Source: Guyparkeria hydrothermalis
GTDB taxonomy: Bacteria > Pseudomonadota > Gammaproteobacteria > Halothiobacillales > Halothiobacillaceae
Length of the DNA stretch: 64,000 nucleotides
Direction of reading: 5' to 3'
Assembly: GCF_023555375.1 (NCBI RefSeq)
Contig: NZ_JAJSEE010000001.1
Location: 496,001 to 560,000, forward strand
Shown: in pieces, positions 18,509-27,449 of the stretch
How the letters are laid out: every line of letters starts with the position of its first letter
How positions within the stretch are numbered: position 1 is the first letter of the stretch
Translations under genes and position numbers: made by a program
The notes under the pieces: generated by a model
What the model was told of the DNA's origin: nothing
Seen by the model: only the letters and a program-made list of their open reading frames with translations
Databases searched by the model: none

Positions 18509-18557
18509 GCCGCCACGCTGGCGGCGGCCGGTTGTGTCCCGCCGAGTGCCCGGCGGG
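18509..18557. other. Two tandem GC-rich hairpins in the aroC/acyl-ligase divergent spacer
   Basis: GCCGCCA (18509-18515) pairs with TGGCGGC (18519-18525), and CCCGCCG (18538-18544) pairs with CGGCGGG (18551-18557). Neither is followed by a T-run, so they are not typical terminators. They would lie in the 5' leader of aroC if its promoter is upstream of them. Role unknown. Confidence 0.4.
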
Positions 18558-18560
18558 GCG

Positions 18561-18569
18561 TGCTAAAAT
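18561..18569 (+). promoter_or_regulatory. Candidate extended -10 promoter for the acyl-ligase gene
   Basis: TGCTAAAAT has the TGn extension and a TAAAAT hexamer and lies about 167 bp upstream of the ligase ATG. No good -35 sits at 16-18 bp. The 249-bp divergent spacer shows no credible small gene. If used, the transcript would have a leader of roughly 160 nt. Confidence 0.35.
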
Positions 18570-18735
18570 GCGCGGTTCGCGTTGGACCGGCTGCCGCGCC
18601 GGCCCGCGCGATCACGAACGGGTAGAGCCGATCGGACAAGCGCCCGTCGACGATCGCCCGCTTGCAACGATCGCCCAGTCCAAAGACCGCAGAGTATACC
18701 TGTCCCCTCGGGACACTGCCCAAGACCCGCCGCCC

Positions 18736-20301
18736 ATGCCCATCGCGCTCATCTCCACCATCGACCGGCAGGCACGCGATCGCCCGCGCGCCCGTGCCTT
18801 GGGCGACCGGCACCAGTGGCTGGACTACGCCGAGCTCGCCGGTCGGCTTCAGGCCGCGCGGGCGACGCTGCGCGGGCTCGATCTCGCCGCGGGCGACCGG
18901 GTGGTGCTCTGGGCGGGCAAGGCGATCGACACGGTGGTCTGGCTGCTCGCCATGCTGGCCGAGGACATCGTGCCCGCCCCGGCGCACCCGGGCCTCAAGC
19001 CCGAGCAGGTCGACCATCAACTCGCCCGCTGCGAGGCACGCGGCCTGCTCGCCGATCGGGCCCGGTTACGGAGTTACGGGCAGAGCGCATTCGAGGCCGA
19101 CTGGGGCTGGTGGGCCACCGGTGTCGATGCCCCGCAGGGTCTGCCCTCACCCGATGCCAACGGCGCGGTTGGTCTGCCACCCCGCGAGACCGGTCGATTC
19201 CCCGACCGTCTGGCCATGCTGTTCTTCACCTCCGGCAGCACCGGCCTGCCCAAGGGCGTGATGGTCAGCGAGGGCAATCTCGACGCGGGCACCGCGGTGG
19301 TCGCCGACTACCTCGGCCTGCGCGAGGACGACGTAATCGCCGCCATGCTGCCGCTGGCCTTCGATTACGGCTTCTCACAGGTCACCACCGGGCTTTCCGT
19401 CGGGGCGGCGGTCTACCTCGACGACTACCTGCTACCCGCCGACCTCAAACGCCCCCTGCTGCGCGAGCAGGTGACCGTGTTCGCCGGCACCCCGGGCCTG
19501 CTGGTGCCGCTGTCGCGCCAATCCTGGCTGAGCGAGGCCCCGGCCCTGCGCGTGCTGACCAATTCCGGCGGGGCCCTGCCGACCGCGGCCGTGCGCCGAG
19601 TGCGCGAGGCACGCCCGGCCACGCAACTGTTCCTGATGTACGGCCTGACCGAGGCCTTTCGCGCCACCTTCCTGCCGCCCGATGAAGTCGACGCACACCC
19701 CGATTCGATCGGCTACCCGCTGCCGGGCACCACCATCGGGCTGGTCGATGCCGACGGCCGCTTGCTGGGTGCCGGCGAGACCGGCGAACTGGTCCAGGGT
19801 GGGCCGCTGGTAACCCGGGGCTACATCAACGACCCCGAGGCGAGCGCCCAACGCTTCCGTGCCCCACCGACCGGCTGGCCGGACGAGACGGCCGAACGGG
19901 TGGTCTTCAGCGGCGACCGCGTGCGCATGGATAATGCGGGACGCCTGTACTTCGCGGGTCGACTCGACGAGCAGATCAAGGTGGCCGGCTTTCGCATCAG
20001 CCCCGAGGAAATCGAGTCGGTCGCCCACGCGGCCGCGGGGATCGACGAGGCGGTCGCCGTGGGCGTGTCCGATCCGGAAAGCGGCAACCAGCGACTGGTT
20101 CTGCACGTCGCCCCGGACCGCGCGGACATCGAGGCGCTGCGCCATCACCTGCGCGTGCATCTGGCGCCCTACCAGCAGCCGGCGGCGATCGTCGCGCACG
20201 CCGCCCTGCCCCGGTCGGCCAACGGCAAGTTCGACCGGCAGGCCCTGCTGGACACGACAGGCAATACTGGCAACGCAGACAACACCAGGGAGAGGCACTG
20301 A
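18736..20301 (+). CDS. AMP-forming acyl-CoA ligase, exosortase-A-system-associated type
   Basis: A 521-aa member of the ANL superfamily, which adenylates an acyl group and transfers it to CoA or a carrier thiol. Motifs seen: A3 SGSTGLPKG (166-174), A5 YGLTEAF, A7/A8 [24 protein letters not shown]-type region, and the C-terminal NGKFDR lysine. Overall sequence and the following decarboxylase match the ligase/decarboxylase pair of PEP-CTERM/exosortase-A exopolysaccharide loci (TIGR03098/TIGR03099 type, by recognition). The ATG at 18736 is chosen because the family aligns from MPIALI onward; upstream codons are open but unconserved. No exosortase, glycosyltransferase or acyl carrier gene is in this window, so the pair is detached from its usual cluster. 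Confidence 0.85.
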   Translation: MPIALISTIDRQARDRPRARALGDRHQWLDYAELAGRLQAARATLRGLDLAAGDRVVLWAGKAIDTVVWLLAMLAEDIVPAPAHPGLKPEQVDHQLARCEARGLLADRARLRSYGQSAFEADWGWWATGVDAPQGLPSPDANGAVGLPPRETGRFPDRLAMLFFTSGSTGLPKGVMVSEGNLDAGTAVVADYLGLREDDVIAAMLPLAFDYGFSQVTTGLSVGAAVYLDDYLLPADLKRPLLREQVTVFAGTPGLLVPLSRQSWLSEAPALRVLTNSGGALPTAAVRRVREARPATQLFLMYGLTEAFRATFLPPDEVDAHPDSIGYPLPGTTIGLVDADGRLLGAGETGELVQGGPLVTRGYINDPEASAQRFRAPPTGWPDETAERVVFSGDRVRMDNAGRLYFAGRLDEQIKVAGFRISPEEIESVAHAAAGIDEAVAVGVSDPESGNQRLVLHVAPDRADIEALRHHLRVHLAPYQQPAAIVAHAALPRSANGKFDRQALLDTTGNTGNADNTRERH

Positions 20302-20304
20302 TCC

Positions 20305-21591
20305 ATGGCGAGACGTGACGAAACCACGCCCAGCAACGGCCACGAGGTCCTCGAGCAGACGCTCGGCCCGCTGGGCGACTGCTGGGGCCGGGAAAACGGC
20401 CACCTCTCGATCGATGGGCAACCACTTTCCGCGCGGGTGGCGCAAACGCCGGCCTACCTCTACAGCCGCCGCTGCCTCGATGCGTCCGTCGCCGCGCTGC
20501 GCGCGGTCCTGCCGGCCTCGATCGGCATCCACTACGCGATCAAGGCCAACCCCTTCCCGCCGCTGGTGCGCCACCTCGCCGAGCAGGTCGACGGCTTCGA
20601 CTGCGCCTCGCTTGCCGAGATGCAACTGGCCCGCGACGTTGCGAGCGACGCGCAGCGGCTCTCGATCGCCGGGCCGGCCAAGTCACGGGCCGAGCACCGG
20701 TTTGCCATCGAGGCGGGCATCACCATCAACGCCGAGTCGGTCGGCGAGATCGAGCGCATCCTGGCCGAATCGCGCCGCCTCGGCCGACGCGCCCGGGTGG
20801 CGCTGCGCGTCAACCCGCCGTTCGCGCTGAAGGGGTCGGGCATGCACATGGGCGGCGGCGCCCGCCCGTTCGGCATCGACAGCGAGGCGATCCCCGCCCT
20901 GCTCGAGCAGCGCGACCGGCTTGCCGAGGGCGGCATCGATCTCGTCGGGCTGCACCTGTTCGCCGGCTCGCAGAGCCTGGATACCGAGGCGATCGCCGCG
21001 ACCCTGACTGCCTGGACCGACTTGCTGCGCGACTGGCAACAGACCATCGGCTTCACGCCCGAGGAGCTGATCATCGGCCCGGGCCTCGGGGTCGCCTATC
21101 ACCCCGGGGACCGGCCACTGGACCTCGATGCCCTGGCACCGGCCTTCGCGCGGCTCGCCGCCGATCTGGCCGCGCTGGGCGATGCCGGCGGCCGGCGCGT
21201 CGTCACGCGCCTGGAAATCGGACGCTTCCTGGTCGCCGGCGCCGGCGTGTATCTCACGCAGGTGGTCGACCGAAAGGTCTCTCGTGGCACCACCTACCTC
21301 GTCTGCGACGGCGGCATGCACCACCACCTGGCCCTGTCGGGCAACCTCGGCGCGGTGCTGCGGCGGAACTGGCCGCTGGTGGCCGCCGACCGGCTCGACG
21401 TGCCGGCAAGCGAAACGGTCGACCTGGCCGGCCCGCTGTGTACACCACTGGACGTGCTGGGGAAACAGCAGTCGCTGCCGCCACTCGCCCCCGGCGATCG
21501 CATCGCGGTGCTGCAATCAGGCGCCTACGGGGCCTCGGCCTCGCCGACCGGCTTTCTCTCCCGCGAGCCGGCGATCGAATACTTGATCTGA
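20305..21591 (+). CDS. PLP-dependent decarboxylase, exosortase-A-system-associated type
   Basis: A 428-aa fold-type III PLP enzyme related to diaminopimelate/ornithine decarboxylases. The Schiff-base lysine is K80 (HYAIKANPFPP). Later motifs include HLFAGSQSLD, IGPGLGVAY and GPLCTPLD, with the active-site Cys, and a C-terminal SGAYGASASP block. It starts 4 bp after the ligase stop with an AGAGG ribosome binding site. In PEP-CTERM loci this type of decarboxylase always travels with the ligase, and together they may build an amino-acid- or amine-derived acyl decoration, but the substrate is not known. It is not the housekeeping LysA by sequence; an ornithine/DAP role cannot be fully excluded. 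Confidence 0.87.
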   Translation: MARRDETTPSNGHEVLEQTLGPLGDCWGRENGHLSIDGQPLSARVAQTPAYLYSRRCLDASVAALRAVLPASIGIHYAIKANPFPPLVRHLAEQVDGFDCASLAEMQLARDVASDAQRLSIAGPAKSRAEHRFAIEAGITINAESVGEIERILAESRRLGRRARVALRVNPPFALKGSGMHMGGGARPFGIDSEAIPALLEQRDRLAEGGIDLVGLHLFAGSQSLDTEAIAATLTAWTDLLRDWQQTIGFTPEELIIGPGLGVAYHPGDRPLDLDALAPAFARLAADLAALGDAGGRRVVTRLEIGRFLVAGAGVYLTQVVDRKVSRGTTYLVCDGGMHHHLALSGNLGAVLRRNWPLVAADRLDVPASETVDLAGPLCTPLDVLGKQQSLPPLAPGDRIAVLQSGAYGASASPTGFLSREPAIEYLI

Positions 21592-21644
21592 CCGCTTCGC
21601 TGGCCAACACTCGCCCAACCCTCCCTCTGCCACGCGCTGCCCAC

Positions 21645-22865
21645 ATGCCGAACACCCCCTCCACCGCCGCGACCGACCCATCACGTGGTCCATCGATGGC
21701 GCAGCCCGATCCCGGCCTGCCCTTTCGCCGGTTCCTGCTGGTCAACGTGGCACTCCTGCTGATCTCGCTGGTAGCCAACCTGGCCATCGAGCGCCCAGCG
21801 TTTTCCCTGGTGCATGCGCTGATGCTGGCCGCGGTAGCGGCGAGCTGGGCCGTGGCGTTGCGCTGGGGCTGGCGGGTGGCGAAGCGCTGGTATCTCGCGG
21901 CCTTGATGCCCTACCTGATCAGCTTCGCCTTCATCGGCCAGCTCGAGAGCTTCGACATCCTCTGGATGCTGCTCTTCCCGCCGATCGCCGCGTTCCTGGT
22001 CGAACGCCCGCGCAGCCTGATCCTGTGGGACGCGAGCTTCCTCGCGCTGGTGGCCGGCGTGTACAGCCTGCACTGGACCCGGCTCTACCCGCTGATGTAC
22101 ACGGACATCGCCCTCGGCGCGCAGTTGACCGCGCTGTTCTTCCTGGCGGTGATCAGCTGGTTCATGCAGGGCTACAAGGCGCGGCTCGCCGACGTGCAGC
22201 GCGCCTTTCGCCAGCAGCTCGAACAGCAGGTCGACGACGGCCTGAAACAGATCCGCGGCCTGAACCGGGAGCTGGAATCGACCCAGACCGATCTGGTGCG
22301 CCTGCTGGGTGAACTCTGCGAGGCCCGCTCGGAGGAGACCGGCAACCACGTTGCCCGCGTGGCCGCCTACGCCCGGCACCTGGCGACGCTCGCCGGCCTC
22401 CCCGAGCATCACGTCACCTCGATCCACCAGGCCGCCCCGCTGCACGACGTCGGCAAGATCGCGATCCCCGACCGCATCCTGAACAAGCCCGGGCGCCTGA
22501 CCGACGAGGAGTTCCGCGAGATGCAGTCGCACACGCACCTCGGCCACGGCATCCTCAAGGCCTCGGGCCGGCCGTTGCTGCAGGCCGCGGCCACGATTGC
22601 CCACGAGCACCACGAACGCTGGGACGGCAACGGCTATCCGCGCGGTCTGGCGGGCGAGGCCATCTCGATCGAGGGGCGGGTGGTGGCGATCGCCGACGTG
22701 TTCGACGCGCTGTCGTTCGCCCGCGCCTACAAGCCGGCCTGGGAGGACGGGGCCATCCGCGAGCTGTTCAGCAAGGAGCGTGGCCGGCAGTTTGACCCCA
22801 CGCTGACCGACCTGTTTCTCGGCCGCTACGGGGAATTCGTCGCCCTGCGCGAGCGCAGCGGCTGA
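21645..22865 (+). CDS. Membrane-bound HD-GYP domain protein (cyclic-di-GMP phosphodiesterase type)
   Basis: A 406-aa protein with five or six N-terminal membrane spans (about residues 28-175), a Gln/Glu-rich coiled coil (about 176-222) and a cytosolic HD-GYP domain. The metal residues are visible: H267-D268 (PLHDVGKIAIPDRILNKPG) and HEHHERWDGNGYPRG with the GYP signature at 330-332, then VVAIADVFDAL. HD-GYP enzymes hydrolyse cyclic-di-GMP; the full signature suggests an active enzyme. No known sensor domain is recognised in the membrane part. Start is uncertain: the ATG at 21645 or one at 21696, neither with a clear ribosome binding site. It follows the decarboxylase by 53 bp on the same strand and may be co-transcribed. 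Confidence 0.88.
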   Translation: MPNTPSTAATDPSRGPSMAQPDPGLPFRRFLLVNVALLLISLVANLAIERPAFSLVHALMLAAVAASWAVALRWGWRVAKRWYLAALMPYLISFAFIGQLESFDILWMLLFPPIAAFLVERPRSLILWDASFLALVAGVYSLHWTRLYPLMYTDIALGAQLTALFFLAVISWFMQGYKARLADVQRAFRQQLEQQVDDGLKQIRGLNRELESTQTDLVRLLGELCEARSEETGNHVARVAAYARHLATLAGLPEHHVTSIHQAAPLHDVGKIAIPDRILNKPGRLTDEEFREMQSHTHLGHGILKASGRPLLQAAATIAHEHHERWDGNGYPRGLAGEAISIEGRVVAIADVFDALSFARAYKPAWEDGAIRELFSKERGRQFDPTLTDLFLGRYGEFVALRERSG

Positions 22866-22895
22866 CCACCGCCGGGACCGGTCCAACGAGGAACC

Positions 22896-23516
22896 TCAGG
22901 CGAGCAGGCGACGTACCGGGGCAAAGGAGCGACGGTGGATCGGGCTGGGGCCCAGTTCGGCGAGTGCGGCGAGATGGGCGGGGGTCGGATAGCCCTTGTG
23001 CCGCGCCAGACCGTAGCCGGGATGCGCGGCATCCAGCGCGACGATCTGCCGATCGCGGGTGACCTTGGCCAGGATGGAGGCGGCGGCGATCGCCGGGTCG
23101 GAGGCGTCCCCGCCGATCAGGGCCCGGCCCAGCACCGGCAGCTCGGGGCAGCGATTGCCGTCGATGTGCGCCCGATCGAGGGCGTGGCCATCGTCGAGCA
23201 GGGCGAGCACAGCGCGTCGCATGGCGAGCATCGAGGCGTGCAGGATATTGAGCTCGTCGATCTCGGCGACGCTCGCCTCGGCAATCGCCCAGCCCGCGGC
23301 GTGCTCGCGAATCTCGTCGAACAGCGCCTCGCGGCGGCGCTCGGTGAGCTTCTTGGAATCGTCGAGCAGTCGGATCGGGCGGGCGGGGTCGAGGATCACG
23401 GCGGCGGCAACCACGGGACCGGCGAGCGGACCGCGCCCGGCCTCGTCGACACCGCAGTAACAGCCCGCGTGGTCCAGATCGTCAAACAAGTCGGCTTGCG
23501 GCATACTCGCGCCCAT
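22896..23516 (-). CDS. rnhB: Ribonuclease HII
   Basis: A 206-aa RNase HII that nicks at ribonucleotides in DNA. Signature [14 protein letters not shown] (D24, E25) with DDSKKL and [16 protein letters not shown], all intact. The ATG at 23516 has an AGGTGG ribosome binding site nine bases upstream; a second ATG at 23504 is less well placed. In most relatives rnhB follows lpxB on the same strand. Here the two are divergent, separated by only 32 bp, so the pair has been inverted relative to each other. Confidence 0.96.
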   Translation of the reverse strand: MGASMPQADLFDDLDHAGCYCGVDEAGRGPLAGPVVAAAVILDPARPIRLLDDSKKLTERRREALFDEIREHAAGWAIAEASVAEIDELNILHASMLAMRRAVLALLDDGHALDRAHIDGNRCPELPVLGRALIGGDASDPAIAAASILAKVTRDRQIVALDAAHPGYGLARHKGYPTPAHLAALAELGPSPIHRRSFAPVRRLLA

Positions 23517-23548
23517 TCGTTGTTACCACCTATGTTTCCGGGGGCTGC

Positions 23549-24730
23549 TTGGATTCCGAGACTCATCGCCATCCTCACCCGCGCATCCTGATTGCCGCCG
23601 GCGAGGCCTCCGGCGACATGTACGCCGCCGAGCTGCTGCCCCGCCTAATCGCGCGCCTGACCGGCCTGACCGCCTTCGGCCTAGGTGGGGCCCAGTCGCG
23701 CGCCGCCGGTATCGACACGATCGTCGACCTGGACCAGGTCTCGGTGATGGGTCTGGTCGAGGTGTTGCGCCACTACGGCCAACTCCGCGCGGCGATGAAC
23801 ACCCTGGTCGAGGCACTGGACCGCGAGCGGCCGGACCTGGTCATCGCGATCGATTTTCAGGAATTCAACCAGCGCCTGGCGAAGGCCGCCAAGGCGCGCG
23901 GCATCCCGGTCCTGTTCTTCGTCGCCCCGCAGGTCTGGGCCTGGCGAGCCGGTCGGGCACGGCACTTTGACCGCTACGCCGATCACATGGCCGTGCTGTT
24001 CGATTTCGAGGTGCCGCTGTTCGCCCAGCACGGCCTGCCCACCACGCAGGTCGGTCACCCGTTGCTCGACCTGATCGATCGCGAGGCGCCGGATCGCGAC
24101 AAGGCTCGGCGCGCCCTGTCGATCCATGACGAGCCGACCATTGGCCTGCTGCCCGGCAGTCGTCGCGGCGAGATCGAGCGGCTGCTGCCAATATTCCTCG
24201 CCACCGCCGAGCAGCTATTGGCGGCCAGTCCCGCGCGGCGCTTTCTGCTGCCGCGCGCCGGATCGATCGACCCGGAGTGGCTGGCCGCGCAGATCGAGGC
24301 GGCAGGCCCGTCGCCGGCCCTGCGTGATCGACTGACGATCGCCGAGGGCGGCGCCCGGCAGGTGATGGCGGCGAGCGACGCCCTGCTGGTCGCCAGCGGC
24401 ACCGCGACGCTCGAGGCGGCCCTGATCGGTACTCCCCAGGTGATTGCCTATCGCAGCAACGCCCTGACCTACGCCCTCGCAAAGCGGCTGGTGCGGGTCG
24501 AGCACGTCGGCCTGCCCAACATCATCCTCGGCCGCGAAGCCGTCCCGGAGCGCATCCAGCACGACGCGACGCCGACGCGGCTGGCTAACGACCTCGAATC
24601 GATCCTCACCACGGACCGCGCCCGGGAACAGCGGACGGCCCTGGCGGAAATCCGGGGCCGCCTCGGCGCGGGCGGCGCGCTCGACCGGCTGGCCGACTTG
24701 GCCGCCGAGATGATCACGCGGTCGGGCTAA
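23549..24730 (+). CDS. lpxB: Lipid-A-disaccharide synthase
   Basis: A 393-aa GT19 glycosyltransferase that joins UDP-2,3-diacylglucosamine and lipid X to form the lipid A disaccharide at the inner membrane. The opening ILIAAGEASGDMYAAELL, the FFVAPQVWAWRAGR block and LLPGSRRGEI are family signatures. The start is a TTG at 23549 preceded by a GGGGG ribosome binding site; no in-frame ATG gives the conserved N terminus, and an ATG at 23532 is in another frame. The gene is separated from lpxA by fumC and reads in the opposite direction. Its stop overlaps the convergent fumC stop by 4 bp. Confidence 0.95.
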   Translation: MDSETHRHPHPRILIAAGEASGDMYAAELLPRLIARLTGLTAFGLGGAQSRAAGIDTIVDLDQVSVMGLVEVLRHYGQLRAAMNTLVEALDRERPDLVIAIDFQEFNQRLAKAAKARGIPVLFFVAPQVWAWRAGRARHFDRYADHMAVLFDFEVPLFAQHGLPTTQVGHPLLDLIDREAPDRDKARRALSIHDEPTIGLLPGSRRGEIERLLPIFLATAEQLLAASPARRFLLPRAGSIDPEWLAAQIEAAGPSPALRDRLTIAEGGARQVMAASDALLVASGTATLEAALIGTPQVIAYRSNALTYALAKRLVRVEHVGLPNIILGREAVPERIQHDATPTRLANDLESILTTDRAREQRTALAEIRGRLGAGGALDRLADLAAEMITRSG

Positions 24731-26124
24731 CCCTCGCCGGTCAGTCGTTTCGGGTCGAGGAGTTCGGTGAGGCGCGCCTCGTCGAGGTCGGTCATCTCGC
24801 GGGCCACGTCGATCACCGCCCGTCCCTCGGCATAGGCGCGCTTGGCGATCGCCGCGCCGGCCTCGTAGCCGATCACGGGGTTGAGCGCGGTCACCAGGAT
24901 CGGGTTGGCGGCCAGGTCGCGCTCGATGCGTTCCTGGTTGACGGTAAAGCCGGCAATCGCCTTGTCGGCCAGCATCCGCGAGGCGTTGGCCGCCAGGGTG
25001 ATCATCTCGTCGAGATTGGCCGCGACCAGCGGGAACATCACGTTGAGCTCGAAGTTGCCCGACTGAGCGGCCATGGCGACGGCGTGATCGAGCCCCTGGA
25101 CCTGCACGGCGACCATCGCCACGGACTCCGGCACCACCGGGTTGACCTTGCCCGGCATGATCGAGCTGCCCGGTTGCAGCGCCGGCAGGCTGATCTCGCC
25201 GAGACCGGCGAGCGGGCCGCTGTTCATCCAGCGCAGGTCGTTGGCGAGCTTGTGCAGGAACACCGCCACCCCGCGCAGGGCGGAGCTGAGCGCGAGCGAG
25301 TCGTCCTGCACGCTCATGCCGGTGGTCGGCTGCGCCAGGCGGCTGAAGGGAATCTCACGCTCCAGCGTCGTATTGAGCGCCGCGACGCTCGCCTCGGCAA
25401 AGCCCTGCGGCGCATTCAGCCCCGTGCCCACCGCCGTGCCGCCCAGTGGCAGGGCCAGGTTGCGGTCACGGGCCTGTTCGAGGGAGAGCCGCCAGCCGCG
25501 CAATTGCTCGACGTAACCCTCGAGTACCTGGTCGAAGCGCACCGGGGTGGCATCCATCAGGTGCGTGCGGCCCGTCTTGACCACGTCACGCAGGTTGCGG
25601 GCCCGCCCGAGCAGCACGGTCTCCAGGTGCGCCAGCGCCGGGAGCATGTCCTGCTCGACACGCTGCACCGACATCACCCGAATCGCGCTCGGCACCATGT
25701 CGTTGGAGCTCTGGCTCATGTTGACGTGGTCGTTGGGGTGCACGTCGGCCGATGCGCCCGCCAGATGGGCGATCACCTCGTTGACGTTCATGTTGCTCGA
25801 GGTGCCCGAGCCGGTCTGGTAGACGTCGACCGGAAACGCCTCGAGGAACCGGCCCTCGGCCAGGCCCGCGACCAGCCGGTCGACCACGGCCGTGATGGCC
25901 TCGCCACGCCCGGCATCCAGCGTGCCGATCGCCTGGTTGCCACGGGCGCAGGCGCCCTTCAGGTGACACAGCGCCTCGATGAAGGCCACCGGCATGGGCC
26001 GGCCACTGACCGGGAAGTTGTCGACCGCGCGCTGGGTCTGTGGACCGTAGAGGGCGTCGCCCGGCAGGCGGACCTCGCCCAGGCTGTCGTGTTCGATGCG
26101 TTCGGCGGGATGCGTGGCTGTCAT
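24727..26124 (-). CDS. fumC: Fumarate hydratase, class II
   Basis: A 465-aa class II fumarase interconverting fumarate and malate in the TCA cycle, a homotetramer without an iron-sulfur cluster. Landmarks: EHDSLGEVRLP at the N terminus, TGSGTSSNMNVNEV, KTGRTHLMDATP and the catalytic SS loop GSSIMPGKVNP. The ATG at 26124 fits the family start; the frame stays open to 26199 (another ATG) but those residues are unconserved. No strong ribosome binding site is seen at either. It lies between lpxA and lpxB, an unusual place, and could be read through from lpxA or from its own promoter in the 102-bp spacer. Confidence 0.95.
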   Translation of the reverse strand: MTATHPAERIEHDSLGEVRLPGDALYGPQTQRAVDNFPVSGRPMPVAFIEALCHLKGACARGNQAIGTLDAGRGEAITAVVDRLVAGLAEGRFLEAFPVDVYQTGSGTSSNMNVNEVIAHLAGASADVHPNDHVNMSQSSNDMVPSAIRVMSVQRVEQDMLPALAHLETVLLGRARNLRDVVKTGRTHLMDATPVRFDQVLEGYVEQLRGWRLSLEQARDRNLALPLGGTAVGTGLNAPQGFAEASVAALNTTLEREIPFSRLAQPTTGMSVQDDSLALSSALRGVAVFLHKLANDLRWMNSGPLAGLGEISLPALQPGSSIMPGKVNPVVPESVAMVAVQVQGLDHAVAMAAQSGNFELNVMFPLVAANLDEMITLAANASRMLADKAIAGFTVNQERIERDLAANPILVTALNPVIGYEAGAAIAKRAYAEGRAVIDVAREMTDLDEARLTELLDPKRLTGEG

Positions 26125-26171
26125 GGCGTTGTCGGACGACGTGTTCGGGGTAGATAAGGCCGGCCCCGGAT

Positions 26172-26208
26172 GGCACCGGCGGGGTTCGGGCCGAGGCAAG
26201 CCGGTGCC
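26172..26208. other. Hairpin in the lpxA-fumC spacer
   Basis: GGCACCGGC (26172-26180) and GCCGGTGCC (26200-26208) form a perfect 9-bp stem with a 19-nt loop. There is no T-run after it on either strand, so it is not a standard terminator. It may slow read-through from lpxA into fumC. Confidence 0.35.
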
Positions 26209-26226
26209 TGGCCGTTGGAATGGGGG

Positions 26227-26994
26227 TCAGCGGGTGATGCCGCGCTCGCTCTCGCGGATGAAGTCGAGCATCTCGGCCAGGGCCGGCTCGGTCTCGGCGG
26301 CCTGCTCGAACTCGGTCCAGACCAGATCGTCGCCCTGGCGCTTGACCAGCTGGCGGAAGCAGCGGTTGAGCAGCGTGATGGTCTCGGGCGAGAAACCGCG
26401 CCGCTTCATCCCCTCCTTGTTCAGGCCGATGGCCCGTGCCCGCGCCCCGTCGGCCATGACGAACGGCACCACGTCCTTGGACACCTTGGAGAAGCCGCCG
26501 ATGAAGGCATGCGACCCGATGTGGCAGAACTGGTGCGCGACCGCGAAGCCGCCGAAGATGGCGTGCTCGCCCACCTCGACGTGTCCGGCGAGCGAGGCGG
26601 CGTTGGCCAGGATGACGTGGTCACCCACCAGGCAGTCGTGGGCGACGTGCGCGTAGGCCATCACCAGGATGTCCGACCCCAGCCGGGTCAGGCCGCCGCC
26701 ACCGGCGGTGCCGCGGTGGATGGTAGAGAACTCGCGGATGCGGTTGCGATCGCCGATCTCGAGAAAGGTGCGTTCGCCGGCGAACTTCAGGTCCTGCGGC
26801 ACCTCGCCCACCACCGCGTGGCTGAAGATGTGGTTGTCCGTCCCGATCCGGCACGGCCCCTTGATCACGGCGTGGGACTCGATGACCGTGTTGGCACCGA
26901 TCTCGACCTCGCCCTCGATGATCGCAAAGGGGCCGACCTGCACGCTCTCGTGCAGACGGGCCTCGTCACTGATGATCGCGCTGGGATGAATCAC
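26227..26994 (-). CDS. lpxA: UDP-N-acetylglucosamine O-acyltransferase
   Basis: A 255-aa left-handed beta-helix acyltransferase performing the first step of lipid A synthesis (transfer of 3-hydroxyacyl from ACP to UDP-GlcNAc). The hexapeptide repeats begin at IHPSAIISDEARL, and the catalytic His lies in AYAHVAHDCLVG. The start is GTG at 26994, overlapping the fabZ stop in a GTGA, and no ATG is available. E. coli LpxA is 262 aa. The lpxD-fabZ-lpxA order is the usual one. Confidence 0.96.
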   Translation of the reverse strand: MIHPSAIISDEARLHESVQVGPFAIIEGEVEIGANTVIESHAVIKGPCRIGTDNHIFSHAVVGEVPQDLKFAGERTFLEIGDRNRIREFSTIHRGTAGGGGLTRLGSDILVMAYAHVAHDCLVGDHVILANAASLAGHVEVGEHAIFGGFAVAHQFCHIGSHAFIGGFSKVSKDVVPFVMADGARARAIGLNKEGMKRRGFSPETITLLNRCFRQLVKRQGDDLVWTEFEQAAETEPALAEMLDFIRESERGITR

Positions 26995-27449
26995 TCGATC
27001 ACTTCCTTGGCCACGCACTTGACCGTGGCCCGCGCCGCCAGCTCGTCGCCCACGTGCGCCGTGCAGTTGAAGATGCCCATGCCGCGGGCCATGCGCTTGA
27101 TCTCGACCCGGATGGTGAGCTGGTCGCCCGGCTCGACCATGCGGCGGAACGTCACGTCGTCCAGTCCGACCAGCATGTACAGGGCGTTGTCCTTGGGCTT
27201 GCCGCCGTTGGAACGGAAGGCGAGCACGCCGGTGGCCTGGGCCATCGCCTCGGTGATCAGCACGCCGGGCATGATGGGACGGACCGGGAAGTGGCCCTGG
27301 AAGAACGGCTCGTTGAAGGTGACGTTCTTGATCGCTACCAGATACTCGTTGGGCGCCCAGTCGACCACGCGGTCGATCAGCAGGAACGGGTATCGGTGCG
27401 GCAGGAGCTCCATGATCTCCTGCACCATCATGGTGTTGTCTTCGCTCAC
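26991..27449 (-). CDS. fabZ: 3-hydroxyacyl-[ACP] dehydratase
   Basis: A 152-aa hot-dog-fold dehydratase of type II fatty acid synthesis. The catalytic His53 is in GHFPVRPIMPGVL and the catalytic Glu67 in ITEAMAQ. It competes with LpxA for 3-hydroxyacyl-ACP, and its placement between lpxD and lpxA, with overlapping ends on both sides, fits balanced expression of fatty acid and lipid A synthesis. Confidence 0.96.
   Translation of the reverse strand: MSEDNTMMVQEIMELLPHRYPFLLIDRVVDWAPNEYLVAIKNVTFNEPFFQGHFPVRPIMPGVLITEAMAQATGVLAFRSNGGKPKDNALYMLVGLDDVTFRRMVEPGDQLTIRVEIKRMARGMGIFNCTAHVGDELAARATVKCVAKEVIE

Noticed and set aside
17365-19020. N-terminally extended chorismate synthase
   Set aside because: The conserved protein starts at [10 protein letters not shown] (18486); the extra 178 codons overlap the divergent ligase gene and its spacer.
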